Positions 1 to 9,095 of a DNA stretch of 64,000 nucleotides are shown here, piece by piece. Source of the DNA: Bacteroidales bacterium (GTDB lineage: Bacteria > Bacteroidota > Bacteroidia > Bacteroidales > VadinHA17); the NCBI GenBank assembly GCA_003142255.1, contig PLLO01000016.1, positions 194,293 through 258,292 of the forward strand, in the 5' to 3' direction. Position 1 is the first letter of the stretch. Every line of letters starts with the position of its first letter. The notes beneath the pieces were generated by a model. It was not told the origin of the DNA and searched no databases. It saw only the letters and a program-made list of their open reading frames with translations. The position numbers and the translations under genes were made by a program.

Positions 1-63
1 ATGGGGTTTTATAAAAGCTGAAGGAACTTTGCGGGTTTTTTATTAATATAACTTAACGAACAA
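1..63 (+). other. leader region upstream of rny
   Basis: No complete gene fits here. A GCGGG segment followed by a T-run near positions 34-45 resembles the 3' half of an intrinsic terminator whose 5' arm would lie outside the window. In many Bacteroidota the DNA before rny carries zapA and 6S RNA, but too little is present to claim either. Confidence 0.25.
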
Positions 64-1626
64 ATGATGACACTATTGATACCGACAATAAACGGGCTGA
101 CGATATTATTTTGTGCAGCCGCGCTTGTTCTTGGTTTTTGCCTTTCATACATAATATGGCAACAGGCGCTCAAAACCAGGAGCAGGAAGATAATTTCCGA
201 GGCGGAAACCGAAGCCGAGGTTATTAGAAAAGAGAAAATTCTTCAGGCAAAGGAGAGATTCCTACAGCTGAAAACTGAGCACGAGAAAGTAATTAACGAA
301 AAAAACAGCAGGATCAATCAGGCTGAAAGCAGAATAAAACAGAAGGAACTTACACTCTCCCAAAAGCTTGAGGAAACTCAGAGAAAAAAGAATGAAGCCG
401 ATACCATACACGAGAACCTTAATTCCCAGCTCGAGATTATTGAAAAGAAAAATGAAGAGATGACCAGGCTTCACAGGCAGCAGGTAGAGCAGCTTGAATC
501 AATTTCCGGCTTTTCTGCTGAAGAAGCAAAAAATCACCTTATCGACTCATTGAAGGAGGAGGCTAAGACAGGTGCAATGTCGTATATCAATGAAATACTC
601 GACGAAGCCAAAATGACCGCCAATAAGGAAGCAAAGAGAATTGTGATTCAGACAATTCAGCGTGTTGCTGCTGAAAATGCAATTGAGAACGCAGTTACCG
701 TATTCCATATTGAATCAGATGAAATGAAGGGAAGGATCATTGGAAGGGAAGGTCGCAATATCCGTGCTCTTGAAGCTGCTACTGGTGTTGAAATTATTGT
801 CGACGATACTCCTGAGGCAATTGTCCTTTCAGCTTTCGATCCGATAAGGAGAGAAGTCGCGAGGCTGGCTCTTCATCAATTGGTAACAGATGGAAGGATT
901 CATCCTGCCAGGATAGAAGAGATCGTCGAAAAAACCAGGAAGCAAGTCGAAGAAGAGATCCTCGAAGTAGGTAAAAGAACAACCATAGACCTCGGAATAC
1001 ATGGCCTTCATCCTGAGCTCATCAGGCTTATCGGGAAAATGAAGTACCGTTCATCATATGGTCAGAATCTCCTTATGCATTCACGCGAAGTAGCAAATCT
1101 ATGTTCAATAATGGCTGCTGAACTCGGACTCAATTCAAAACTTGCAAAACGGGCAGGGTTACTTCACGATATAGGAAAAGTTCCTGACGATGAGCCGGAA
1201 CTTCCACATGCTATCCTCGGTATGAAAATGGCAGAAAAATTCAAGGAAAAACCCGAGATATGCAATGCCATCGGAGCACATCATGATGAGATAGAAATGA
1301 CCACCTTGATTGCACCGATTGTCCAGGTTTGCGATGCTATATCAGGCGCTCGCCCTGGTGCCAGGAGGGAAGTTGTCGAATCTTATATCAAGCGTCTGAA
1401 AGAGCTTGAATCGCTTGCGCTCCAGTATCCCGGCGTAATGAAAACTTATGCAATACAGGCAGGAAGGGAATTGCGTGTTATTGTTGGCGCTGAGAAAGTC
1501 ACGGATAAGGAAGCTGAAAGTCTGTCATTTGAGATTGCAAAGAAGATCCAGAATGAAATGACCTACCCGGGGCAAATAAAAATTACTGTAATACGGGAAA
1601 CAAGGGCGGTCAACTACGCTAAATAA
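64..1626 (+). CDS. rny: Ribonuclease Y
   Basis: RNase Y is a membrane-anchored endoribonuclease that starts mRNA decay. The protein has the full family layout in 520 residues: an N-terminal membrane helix (about residues 8-28), a long charged coiled coil (about 35-200), a KH RNA-binding domain with the [10 protein letters not shown] loop near residue 223, and an HD phosphohydrolase domain with the catalytic His-Asp pair at residues 368-369 in HDIGK. Length matches the family. Two adjacent ATG codons (64 and 67) could serve as start; the first is used. A hairpin terminator follows at 1648, separating it from the polysaccharide genes. Assignment is secure. Confidence 0.97.
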   Translation: MMTLLIPTINGLTILFCAAALVLGFCLSYIIWQQALKTRSRKIISEAETEAEVIRKEKILQAKERFLQLKTEHEKVINEKNSRINQAESRIKQKELTLSQKLEETQRKKNEADTIHENLNSQLEIIEKKNEEMTRLHRQQVEQLESISGFSAEEAKNHLIDSLKEEAKTGAMSYINEILDEAKMTANKEAKRIVIQTIQRVAAENAIENAVTVFHIESDEMKGRIIGREGRNIRALEAATGVEIIVDDTPEAIVLSAFDPIRREVARLALHQLVTDGRIHPARIEEIVEKTRKQVEEEILEVGKRTTIDLGIHGLHPELIRLIGKMKYRSSYGQNLLMHSREVANLCSIMAAELGLNSKLAKRAGLLHDIGKVPDDEPELPHAILGMKMAEKFKEKPEICNAIGAHHDEIEMTTLIAPIVQVCDAISGARPGARREVVESYIKRLKELESLALQYPGVMKTYAIQAGRELRVIVGAEKVTDKEAESLSFEIAKKIQNEMTYPGQIKITVIRETRAVNYAK

Positions 1627-1647
1627 ATTTATCTTCATTGCATATAC

Positions 1648-1676
1648 AGGGCATCCATTAGTTGTGATGCCCTTTT
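1648..1676 (+). terminator. Rho-independent terminator after rny
   Basis: Perfect 8-bp stem AGGGCATC/GATGCCCT (1648-1655 and 1666-1673) with a 10-nt loop, followed by TTTTGTTT. It lies 21 bases after the rny stop codon. Confidence 0.8.
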
Positions 1677-1709
1677 GTTTGAATAACTTTTCGATGTTAG
1701 ATATTTTGC

Positions 1710-1717
1710 TAAATTTG
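1710..1717 (+). promoter_or_regulatory. Candidate Bacteroidota -7 promoter element
   Basis: TAAATTTG matches the Bacteroidota sigma-ABfr -7 consensus TAnnTTTG, 23 bases before the wecB start. The -33 region has only a weak TTTT-rich match. It would drive the first genes of the polysaccharide locus. Confidence 0.45.
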
Positions 1718-1740
1718 TATTAATAGAACTTACCTGTTCA

Positions 1741-2904
1741 ATGTCGTTTATCAACCTAATAAATATAGTAGGAGCGAGGCCTCAGATTATAAAAGCTTCA
1801 GCCATCAGCAGAGCTATTAAAACACAATTTTCGGACAAAATAAAAGAGATTCTTCTTCACACCGGCCAGCATTATGACAAAGAGCTTTCGCAGGTGTTTT
1901 TTGATGAACTTGAAATTCACAAGCCTGATTATAACCTGGGAGTCGGCTCTGCTCATCATGGACGCCAGACCTCGCTGATGATAACAGGTATTGAAGAAAT
2001 ACTTCTGAAGGAAAAACCCGATTGTGTCGTTCTCTATGGCGATACGAATTCAACACTTGCCGGCGCTCTGGCAGCTTCAAAACTTCATTTCCCGGTCATT
2101 CACATAGAAGCCGGACTTCGATCCTTTAACAAGAACATGCCTGAAGAGATCAACAGGATAATGAGCGATCATGCATCCACATTGCTGTTTGCACCGACCG
2201 ACAGTGCCCTTAAAAACCTTATGAGAGAGGGATTTAAACCTGAAAACAGTCCTCCATATACCATCGACAATCCAAAGATTTACCTTACCGGCGATATTAT
2301 GTATGATAATACTCTCTTCTTTGCCGGCCTGGCTGAGAAGAAGAAGTCGGCATTCCTTGATGTTCTGGGTCTGGAGAAGGATAAATTCATCCTTGCCACT
2401 GTGCACCGCGAAATTAATACTGATGATATTTCACGGCTTGAAGCCATCCTGAGGACCTTTAAATCATTATCTGAAGAGTTTACTGTAAAATTTGTCATGC
2501 CCCTTCACCCAAGAACGATCATATCGCTTAAAACGAACCTTGCAGATCTTTATAAGGAACTTTCAGAATGCCGGTTTATTAAAATTATCCCGCCGGTATC
2601 TTTTCTTGAGATGACACTGCTGGAGAAAACATCAAAATTGATTGCTACTGATTCAGGAGGTGTTCAGAAAGAGTCACATTTCTTCTGCAAACCTTGCCTT
2701 GTTCTCAGGAAAGAGACAGAATGGGTTGAACTTGTAAAAAACAGAACTGCAGTACTTGTCGATGCCGATCCGGTAAAGATCAGAAATGAGTTTATAAGGT
2801 TTTATAATTACACCGGAGAACTTCAATATCCCAGGTTCTATGGCGATGGAAGGACAGCAGAATTTATTCTCGGCGAGATATTGAGCATGGTTGACAAGGC
2901 CTGA
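1741..2904 (+). CDS. wecB: UDP-N-acetylglucosamine 2-epimerase (non-hydrolysing)
   Basis: Interconverts UDP-GlcNAc and UDP-ManNAc in the cytoplasm, supplying ManNAc-type sugars for surface polysaccharide. The 387-residue protein has the GT-B-like epimerase fold with the N-terminal GARPQIIKAS motif (about residues 11-20), HTGQHYD (about 40-46), HIEAGLRSF (about 120-128) followed by MPEEINR, and the C-terminal TDSGGVQKES nucleotide-binding motif (about 302-311), all typical of WecB. The start is ATG with no clear Shine-Dalgarno, as usual in this phylum. It is followed after 49 bases by a WbpP-like epimerase, so the two probably feed the same sugar-nucleotide pool. Paralogues acting on 2,3-diacetamido sugars (WbpI) are the main alternative. 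Confidence 0.92.
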   Translation: MSFINLINIVGARPQIIKASAISRAIKTQFSDKIKEILLHTGQHYDKELSQVFFDELEIHKPDYNLGVGSAHHGRQTSLMITGIEEILLKEKPDCVVLYGDTNSTLAGALAASKLHFPVIHIEAGLRSFNKNMPEEINRIMSDHASTLLFAPTDSALKNLMREGFKPENSPPYTIDNPKIYLTGDIMYDNTLFFAGLAEKKKSAFLDVLGLEKDKFILATVHREINTDDISRLEAILRTFKSLSEEFTVKFVMPLHPRTIISLKTNLADLYKELSECRFIKIIPPVSFLEMTLLEKTSKLIATDSGGVQKESHFFCKPCLVLRKETEWVELVKNRTAVLVDADPVKIRNEFIRFYNYTGELQYPRFYGDGRTAEFILGEILSMVDKA

Positions 2905-2953
2905 TTCTGATTGAATTGTTCTACTATTATAGTTACTACTATTTCGGACAAGA

Positions 2954-3937
2954 ATGTATAGACTTCTGAAAAACAGCAAGGTCCTGGTTACCGGAGGGGC
3001 TGGTTTTATTGGTTCAAACCTCATTGAATCGATGCTGGCAGCCGGAAATAATGTCACCTGCCTCGATAACTTCTCGACAGGCAAGAAGGAGAACCTGAAA
3101 GATTTTATTAAGCATCCTTCATTCTGCCTTATTGAAGGAGACATTCGTAATTATGACGATTGCAGGAAAGCAGTAAGCGGTATAAGCTTTGTTTTCCATG
3201 AGGCTGCTCTTGGTTCGGTCCCGCGATCCATAAAAGATCCTGTTTCGACAACTGATGTGAACATAGGAGGGTTTGTCAAGATTCTCTTTGCAAGCAAGGA
3301 GGCGCACGTTAAAAGATTTATCTACGCTGCAAGTTCTTCCACTTATGGTGATGAGCCTGGATTGCCTAAGGTCGAAGACAAGATCGGACTCCCGCTTTCG
3401 CCTTATGCAATTACAAAATATGCTGATGAGCTCTTTGCCGACAACTTCGCAAAAACATATGGGATTGAGGTAATAGGTCTCAGGTATTTCAATGTTTTTG
3501 GTCGCAGACAGGATCCGGATGGTGCTTACGCAGCAGTTATTCCAAAGTTCGTCGGGATGCTGATGAAACACGAAAGACCTGTTATAAATGGCAATGGATC
3601 AAATTCACGCGATTTTACATATATAGATAATGTGATACAGGCTAATCATCTTTCAGCAGTCGCAGCTGAAACCGGGGCACTTGACCAGGTTTATAATGTT
3701 GCTCATGGAGAGAGGACAACGCTGAAGGAACTGTTTTATTCTATCCGCGAAATAGCAGGACGATTTGACGAGAAAATCAAGGAAATTGAGCCGCTTTATG
3801 GTCCTGAAAGGGCAGGGGACATTGCTCATTCACTTGCATCAATTGAGAAAGCAGGCAGGCTTTTGCATTATTCACCAACCATTAATGTGAGGGAAGGACT
3901 TGAGGAAGCTATAGAATGGTTCAGGAAGAATTTGTAA
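2954..3937 (+). CDS. wbpP: UDP-N-acetylglucosamine 4-epimerase, WbpP/TviC-like SDR
   Basis: An extended short-chain dehydrogenase/reductase that most likely interconverts UDP-GlcNAc and UDP-GalNAc (or the uronate forms). The NAD-binding motif GGAGFIGSN lies at about residues 15-23. The catalytic YxxxK is in SPYAITKYADEL. WbpP-type signatures include QGDIRN-like EGDIRNYDDC, HEAALGSVPRS, ASSSTYGD, RYFNVFGRRQDP and SRDFTYIDN. Length (327) fits. From memory, similarity to Pseudomonas WbpP runs the whole length, so this subfamily is favoured over generic GalE. It lies in the same direction as wecB. Confidence 0.88.
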   Translation: MYRLLKNSKVLVTGGAGFIGSNLIESMLAAGNNVTCLDNFSTGKKENLKDFIKHPSFCLIEGDIRNYDDCRKAVSGISFVFHEAALGSVPRSIKDPVSTTDVNIGGFVKILFASKEAHVKRFIYAASSSTYGDEPGLPKVEDKIGLPLSPYAITKYADELFADNFAKTYGIEVIGLRYFNVFGRRQDPDGAYAAVIPKFVGMLMKHERPVINGNGSNSRDFTYIDNVIQANHLSAVAAETGALDQVYNVAHGERTTLKELFYSIREIAGRFDEKIKEIEPLYGPERAGDIAHSLASIEKAGRLLHYSPTINVREGLEEAIEWFRKNL

Positions 3938-3972
3938 CAAATGTTACAATAGTTTAGTTATATGCCTCATTA

Positions 3973-4006
3973 TCAGTCAGAAGAACGACATTTCTTCTGT
4001 GACTGA
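3973..4006. repeat. Imperfect hairpin after the WbpP-like gene
   Basis: The arms TCAGTCAGAAGAA (3973-3985) and TTCTTCTGTGACTGA (3992-4006) are complementary apart from a 2-nt bulge, with a 6-nt loop. No T-run follows, so it is not a classical terminator. Confidence 0.5.
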
Positions 4007-4030
4007 CGGGGCGGAAGCATGTCTGGAAGA

Positions 4031-4292
4031 AGACAAAAGATAAAAGTAAAAAGATAAAAGTGAAAAGAATAAAGTGGAAGAAAAGAAGAATGATTTGTGT
4101 GAAAGGCTGTTTGAATTTTCTGTTAGAGTAATAGAATTTCTTAAGACACTGCCATATTCACCTGAAAATAAGACTATCAGCACTCAACTATCAAAAAGTC
4201 CTTGTTCTTCCGGGCAAATTATGAAGAGTCTAAGGGAGGATCGTCATGCAAAGCAACTTTTGTCTTTTTCCTTTTGTCTTTTATCTTATAAA
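4031..4292. repeat. Purine-rich inverted repeats flanking a four-helix-bundle remnant
   Basis: The left arm (about 4031-4070) is built from AAAAGATAAAAG-type units. The right arm (about 4254-4292) is their complement, CTTTTGTCTTTTATCTT. The arms bracket the broken gene at 4074. The repetition is imperfect and low in complexity, so the boundary calls are approximate. Confidence 0.5.
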
Positions 4293-4310
4293 TTAACATA
4301 TTTTAACTAA
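4074..4310 (+). pseudogene. Truncated four-helix-bundle (S23/TIGR02436-type) protein
   Basis: The first about 45 residues (GTG start, reading NDLCERLFEFSVRVIEFLKT, then a short linker and QLSKSPCSSGQ) resemble the N-terminal half of the four-helix-bundle family also found in 23S rRNA intervening sequences and near diversity-generating elements. The family is usually about 115-130 residues and continues with an ESxxDFIHK-type helix. Here the frame runs instead into low-complexity sequence derived from the right-hand repeat and stops at residue 78. It is therefore called a decayed copy. Function in this family is mostly unknown. Confidence 0.55.
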
Positions 4311-4333
4311 TTTTATATATTTCTATTACGTCA

Positions 4334-6235
4334 ATGATTAATTCGTTAAAAACAAGATCATTTAAATTATTCCATAAACATTCATTACCCAGATGGATGG
4401 TTTTGTTAATTGATTTAACAGTAGTCTGGTTTTCATTCCTTGTTGCATATATTCTAAGATATAATTTTGATGTCAGTCCTTTAAGTGTTTCAGGAGCATT
4501 AAATCAATCAGTTTTGGTCCTGGCAGTTTACCTGTTATTTATGCTGGTATTCCAGTCATTTGCAGGTATGATACGTCATACTACACTTAGAGATACATAC
4601 AAAATAATTTTTACGACCGCTTCAGCGCTTGCTGTTCTTTTTACGCTTACTCTGTTAAGCAGAATAAGCGGATGGAATGCAATATTTAATATCCCGCTCT
4701 CAATACTACTTATCCACTCGGTAACTGTAGTTGTGCTTCTGTTTTGTTTCAGGGTTTTTGTTAAAATGTTTTATGAATTTGCTACTTCAACTTCACATAA
4801 AAGGAAGAATGCAATCATTTATGGGTCGGGTGATATGGGAATTGTTGTCAAGCGATTAATAGAGGGCGATACTAAAAGTAACTTCCGCATTAAAGGGTTC
4901 ATAGACGATGACCGAAATAGACAGGGCAAGAGAGTTGATGGGTATCCGGTCTATTCAAGGCATATCCTTACAAAGGAATTCTTTGAAAATGAGGATATCA
5001 GCACTTTCATAATAGCTATTAATAAAATTGCTCCCTTAAAGAAAAAGGAAGTGATAGAATCTGTCATTAGGTTTGGCTGTGAGATTCTGGATACTCCTTC
5101 ATTTGACACATGGCTTAACGGGCATCTCGATGTCAAGAACCTTAAAAAGGTAAACCTCGAGGACCTTCTTGGAAGAGAGCCCATAATACTTGATCTTGAA
5201 AAAATAGAACAGGGATTAAAAAATAAAGTGATTTTGGTTACAGGTGCTGCCGGATCAATCGGTTCTGAAATAGCCCGGCAGCTGACACGATTTAATCCCG
5301 ATATGCTGATCCTTGTCGATCAGGCGGAAACGCCTTCATTCTACCTGCAGGAAGAATTGAAAAAGCTGAATCCAAAATGCAACTATAAAGTAATTATCGG
5401 GGATGTAACGAGGCTGGAAGTCATGGATCATATTTTCAAAAGGTATCAGCCTACTATTGTTTACCATGCTGCGGCATATAAGCATGTGCCAATTATGGAG
5501 GTGCATCCCCATGAGGCATTCAGGGTTAATGTCGGAGGGACAAAAAATATTGCCGATCTTTCAATTAAGTACGGAGTCGAAAACTTTGTAATGGTTTCGA
5601 CTGATAAGGCTGTCAATCCAACTAACGTAATGGGAGCAACCAAAAAGATATGTGAGCTTCTGGTTCATGCATATTCAACACGTACAGATATCAAAACCAA
5701 GTTCATAACCACCAGGTTCGGGAATGTACTTGGGTCAAACGGTTCAGTGATTCCGCTATTCAATAGACAAATAGCCGATGGAGGACCGGTTACAATAACA
5801 CACCCGGATATTACCCGGTACTTTATGACAATTCCCGAAGCGTGCCAGCTGGTTCTTGAAGCTGGATTTATGGGTAATGGAGGACAGATATATGTTTTTG
5901 ATATGGGTGAACCAATAAAAATTCTTGACATCGCTCATAACCTGATTCGTTTATCAGGACTAGAACCGGATGTTGATATCAAGATCAAATTCATGGGGCT
6001 CAGGCCCGGCGAGAAGCTATATGAGGAGCTCTTCTCTGATGGTGAGATCATGTTGCCCACACACAATCCTAAGATAAGCATTGCTCAGATTCAAGAAATG
6101 GACTTTCAAACCATCACAAGGACAATCGAAAAAATTCTTGGTTCTCTTTACAAACTTCCCGAGGAAAAGCTTGTAGAGAAAATGCAAGAGATTGTACCGG
6201 GATACAGAAAACAGGTTGAAGTTTTAGATATATGA
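4334..6235 (+). CDS. Membrane UDP-sugar 4,6-dehydratase (WbpM/PglF/CapD family)
   Basis: Makes a UDP-4-keto-6-deoxy-HexNAc from UDP-GlcNAc, the first step to QuiNAc, FucNAc or bacillosamine-type sugars. The 633-residue protein has four N-terminal membrane helices (about residues 20-150), a first Rossmann-like domain with GSGDMG near residue 166, and a catalytic SDR domain starting with GAAGSIGSEI near 305. The WbpM-like active-site segment VSTDKAVNPTNVMGATKK (near 421) and GLRPGEKLYEE follow. Length and order match the large integral-membrane class. A WbpV-like reductase and WbpL-like transferase at 22.5-24.4 kb are natural partners. Stereochemistry at C5 cannot be read from sequence alone. 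Confidence 0.92.
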   Translation: MINSLKTRSFKLFHKHSLPRWMVLLIDLTVVWFSFLVAYILRYNFDVSPLSVSGALNQSVLVLAVYLLFMLVFQSFAGMIRHTTLRDTYKIIFTTASALAVLFTLTLLSRISGWNAIFNIPLSILLIHSVTVVVLLFCFRVFVKMFYEFATSTSHKRKNAIIYGSGDMGIVVKRLIEGDTKSNFRIKGFIDDDRNRQGKRVDGYPVYSRHILTKEFFENEDISTFIIAINKIAPLKKKEVIESVIRFGCEILDTPSFDTWLNGHLDVKNLKKVNLEDLLGREPIILDLEKIEQGLKNKVILVTGAAGSIGSEIARQLTRFNPDMLILVDQAETPSFYLQEELKKLNPKCNYKVIIGDVTRLEVMDHIFKRYQPTIVYHAAAYKHVPIMEVHPHEAFRVNVGGTKNIADLSIKYGVENFVMVSTDKAVNPTNVMGATKKICELLVHAYSTRTDIKTKFITTRFGNVLGSNGSVIPLFNRQIADGGPVTITHPDITRYFMTIPEACQLVLEAGFMGNGGQIYVFDMGEPIKILDIAHNLIRLSGLEPDVDIKIKFMGLRPGEKLYEELFSDGEIMLPTHNPKISIAQIQEMDFQTITRTIEKILGSLYKLPEEKLVEKMQEIVPGYRKQVEVLDI

Positions 6236-6370
6236 TGGACAGTTCTCTTTAGATCACAACAATTTAAGTTTGCATCATTCCTTCTAAATTTCAGATTACC
6301 TGAAATTTATTTTAAAAATACTATACCTGTAAATTTTATATTAAGAGTCACTTGGAATCATAATGGTTTT

Positions 6371-7657
6371 ATGAGGAAAATCTGTTTTTTGACATTGTTA
6401 ATTATCACATTTAATTTGAATGCTCAAAAGATTTTTACAAACAAATCTGATATATTCTATCAAATAGCTCCATTGTATGATTTTAAACAAAGTGTTGTCA
6501 ATTTAACATTTGATGATGGATTTGACATTCAGTTTACTGTAGGCATTCCAATGCTGAAAAAAAGGAACTTACCGGCAACATTTTATGTAATAACTGATAG
6601 AGTGGATAGCGTAGCGAAAAGTGTAATCTTTCATAATCTGACTAAGGACTTTGAAATCGGATCACATACTGTCACACACCCTAATCTGATTAAAATTGGG
6701 AATGATGAAGCTATTAAGGAACTAGTTAATTCAAAATTATATCTAGAACAATACTTTGGCGTAAACGCAGGTCTGACAATGAGTTATCCATGGGGGTTAT
6801 ATGATATCTCTATAGAAAAAATAGTTAAAAATAATTATCTGGCAGCCCGATCGACAGCCGAGGGATATAATTCAATATTTACTGCGGACAGGTTTGCCCT
6901 CAAGATGCAGAGTTTTAATGACAAGACTAAAGCCTCCACGGCAAATTCCTGGATCGATTTTGCAATTAAGAACCAATTATGGTTAGTGGAAATGCTTCAT
7001 GGAATAAACAATATAGGTTTCTCACCTATTGACTCTAGTGTACTTGCTGAACATTTAGACTATATTAAAAATGTTGATGATAAGATTTGGTGCAGTACGG
7101 TATGTAATGTAATCAAATACATTGATGAGTCAAAAAACGCAAAGATTGAATGTGAAGTTTGTAACGATACGGTTTTTAAAATAAGGGTTAATGATTTTAT
7201 GGACGACTCTATCTATAATCAGCCATTATCACTAAAAATTAAAGTGCCTGACAATTGGGATAGTATATGGATTTCAAATGCAACACAGGTTAAAACAGAA
7301 TATTACAATACAAATAAATTCATATTATTCAATGCTTTACCTGATAATCAGCTTATAACCATCAAACCTGGATTAGTATCTGATGTTGAAATTAATCACG
7401 GAATACGCCTGGTTTATTTGAGTTCAAATCCTTTTTTTGACAATATAAGATTAACTCTCGAGGCTTTTGATCAATGCGACGTTGATATTGCTTTATACGA
7501 TATGAATGGCAGATCAGTAATTCATCAGAAAGAGAAAAATTTACAAGGTTTGATTGATCTTTTTTTTGACACTTCAGGAATAGGGAAGGGGATATATATT
7601 TTAAGGTTGAATAGTAATGATGGTTATTTGATAATTAAAAAGTTAATTAAAATCTGA
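6371..7657 (+). CDS. Secreted polysaccharide deacetylase with T9SS sorting domain
   Basis: A NodB-type carbohydrate esterase predicted to remove acetyl groups from amino sugars outside the cell. An N-terminal signal peptide (about residues 1-18) precedes the NodB domain. Motif 1 is TFDDG at residues 46-50 and the metal-binding His pair is H99/H103 in SHTVTHP; SYPWG supplies the later pocket motif. The last about 85 residues form a type A T9SS C-terminal domain (LYDMNGRSV, GIYILRL, and a basic tail ending IIKKLIKI), so the enzyme should cross the outer membrane by type IX secretion and be attached or released. It sits inside the polysaccharide locus between the dehydratase and flippase, suggesting it edits the locus product. 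Confidence 0.85.
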   Translation: MRKICFLTLLIITFNLNAQKIFTNKSDIFYQIAPLYDFKQSVVNLTFDDGFDIQFTVGIPMLKKRNLPATFYVITDRVDSVAKSVIFHNLTKDFEIGSHTVTHPNLIKIGNDEAIKELVNSKLYLEQYFGVNAGLTMSYPWGLYDISIEKIVKNNYLAARSTAEGYNSIFTADRFALKMQSFNDKTKASTANSWIDFAIKNQLWLVEMLHGINNIGFSPIDSSVLAEHLDYIKNVDDKIWCSTVCNVIKYIDESKNAKIECEVCNDTVFKIRVNDFMDDSIYNQPLSLKIKVPDNWDSIWISNATQVKTEYYNTNKFILFNALPDNQLITIKPGLVSDVEINHGIRLVYLSSNPFFDNIRLTLEAFDQCDVDIALYDMNGRSVIHQKEKNLQGLIDLFFDTSGIGKGIYILRLNSNDGYLIIKKLIKI

Positions 7658-7694
7658 ATTTAATTTCTCAATTGCAAAGCAAAAACACATTGGA

Positions 7695-9095
7695 TTGATA
7701 CAAATTGGCCAAAAAGATATTTTCTGGAATTATGCAGCAACTTTTCTAAAAATTGCTTCATCTGTATTATTGTTTCCTTTCATTTTAAGGATGTTGCCTA
7801 CCGAAACTGTAGGTATTTGGTCAATTTTTATGACTATTACAGCTTTTGCTTCATTGCTAGACTTTGGTTTTAGTTCTTCATTTACACGTAATGTAACTTA
7901 CATTTTCAGTGGAGTACGTACATTAAAACCTAAAGGTTTCGAATCTGTTACACACACAAACCAGACTGTTAATTATGGGCTCCTGAAAGGTGTCATTTCT
8001 GTTATGCGCTGGTTTTATCTGAGAATTGCAATTATCCTGTTTTTATTTCTTGCAACTTTAGGTACTTATTATATTTACAGCTTATTACAAAACTACAACG
8101 GCGATCACAAGGAGGTATATATTGCCTGGACATTACTTTGTGTCATTAATTCCTATAATCTTTTTACACTTTATTACGACTCACTGCTGTTGGGTAAAGG
8201 ATTAGTGAAAAGATCAAAACAAATCATAATAATCGGGCAAACAGTTTATCTGATTATTGCAGCATTTATGATACTGTCCGGGTATGGTCTGGTGGCTATT
8301 GTATCAGCACAGGCATCGTCTGTAATTATTATTCGCTGGCTCTCTTATCGTTCTTTTTTTACACGGGAAATCAAATTGAAACTACATTCTGCCAACGCTC
8401 ACCCCCAAAAAGAAGTTTTAAAAGCTATATATCCAAATTCCCTTAAAATAGGATTAACCTCGCTGGGAGGATTTCTGGTCCAAAGGTCAGCAATTATTAT
8501 TGGTTCATTATTTTTATCGCTTAAAGAAATTGCATCTTATGGCATTTCCATGCAACTTATTGCAGTAATTGCCGGACTGGCAGGTATCTATACAGCTACC
8601 TATCAACCTAAAATTGCCCAATTGCGTGTTGAAAATAACAATATCACTATAAAGGAGCTTTACCTTAAAGGTCAGATCGTGCTCATATTAACATATATTG
8701 CAGGAGCGGTGGTTCTGTTATTTTTAGGAGCTTATGCACTTGATCTTATTGGAAGTCAGACCAAATTAATACCATTTATAGTTCTGCTAATAGCAATAGT
8801 TATATCTTTTTTAGAAAATAACCATGCTATTGCCGGAGGAATTCTTCTGACAAATAATGAAGTGCCATTTTTTAAAGCTTCGCTGGTTGCAGGAGCGACA
8901 ACAATTATCCTTCTAATCGCTATGTTTTATTTTTCAGATATGAGATTATGGGCTATGATCCTGGCCCCGGGTATTGCCCAATTGTATAATAACTGGAAAT
9001 GGCCTCATGAAGTTTTTATTCAATTGAATATTTCGAAAAAGGATATTAAAAACGCTCTGATTGGGGTAACAAAATTTCATTTAAATGATCGATAA
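7695..9095 (+). CDS. Oligosaccharide flippase (Wzx-like)
   Basis: A polytopic membrane protein of 466 residues with about 12-14 hydrophobic segments, fitting the MOP-superfamily polysaccharide translocases that flip lipid-linked repeat units across the inner membrane. No soluble catalytic motif is present. The start is TTG at 7695, chosen because it begins just before the first conserved segment (GQKDIFWNYAATFLKIASS) and no upstream ATG exists in frame. Its 3' end overlaps the next gene by 11 bases, implying translational coupling. Identification rests on topology and context. Confidence 0.85.
   Translation: MIQIGQKDIFWNYAATFLKIASSVLLFPFILRMLPTETVGIWSIFMTITAFASLLDFGFSSSFTRNVTYIFSGVRTLKPKGFESVTHTNQTVNYGLLKGVISVMRWFYLRIAIILFLFLATLGTYYIYSLLQNYNGDHKEVYIAWTLLCVINSYNLFTLYYDSLLLGKGLVKRSKQIIIIGQTVYLIIAAFMILSGYGLVAIVSAQASSVIIIRWLSYRSFFTREIKLKLHSANAHPQKEVLKAIYPNSLKIGLTSLGGFLVQRSAIIIGSLFLSLKEIASYGISMQLIAVIAGLAGIYTATYQPKIAQLRVENNNITIKELYLKGQIVLILTYIAGAVVLLFLGAYALDLIGSQTKLIPFIVLLIAIVISFLENNHAIAGGILLTNNEVPFFKASLVAGATTIILLIAMFYFSDMRLWAMILAPGIAQLYNNWKWPHEVFIQLNISKKDIKNALIGVTKFHLNDR

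Noticed and set aside
1-63. 6S RNA or zapA end before rny
   Set aside because: Too short to show the 6S fold or a zapA frame; only a possible terminator half is visible.
1817-2080. Antisense frames inside wecB and other long genes
   Set aside because: They overlap well-supported genes on the opposite strand and show no family motifs.
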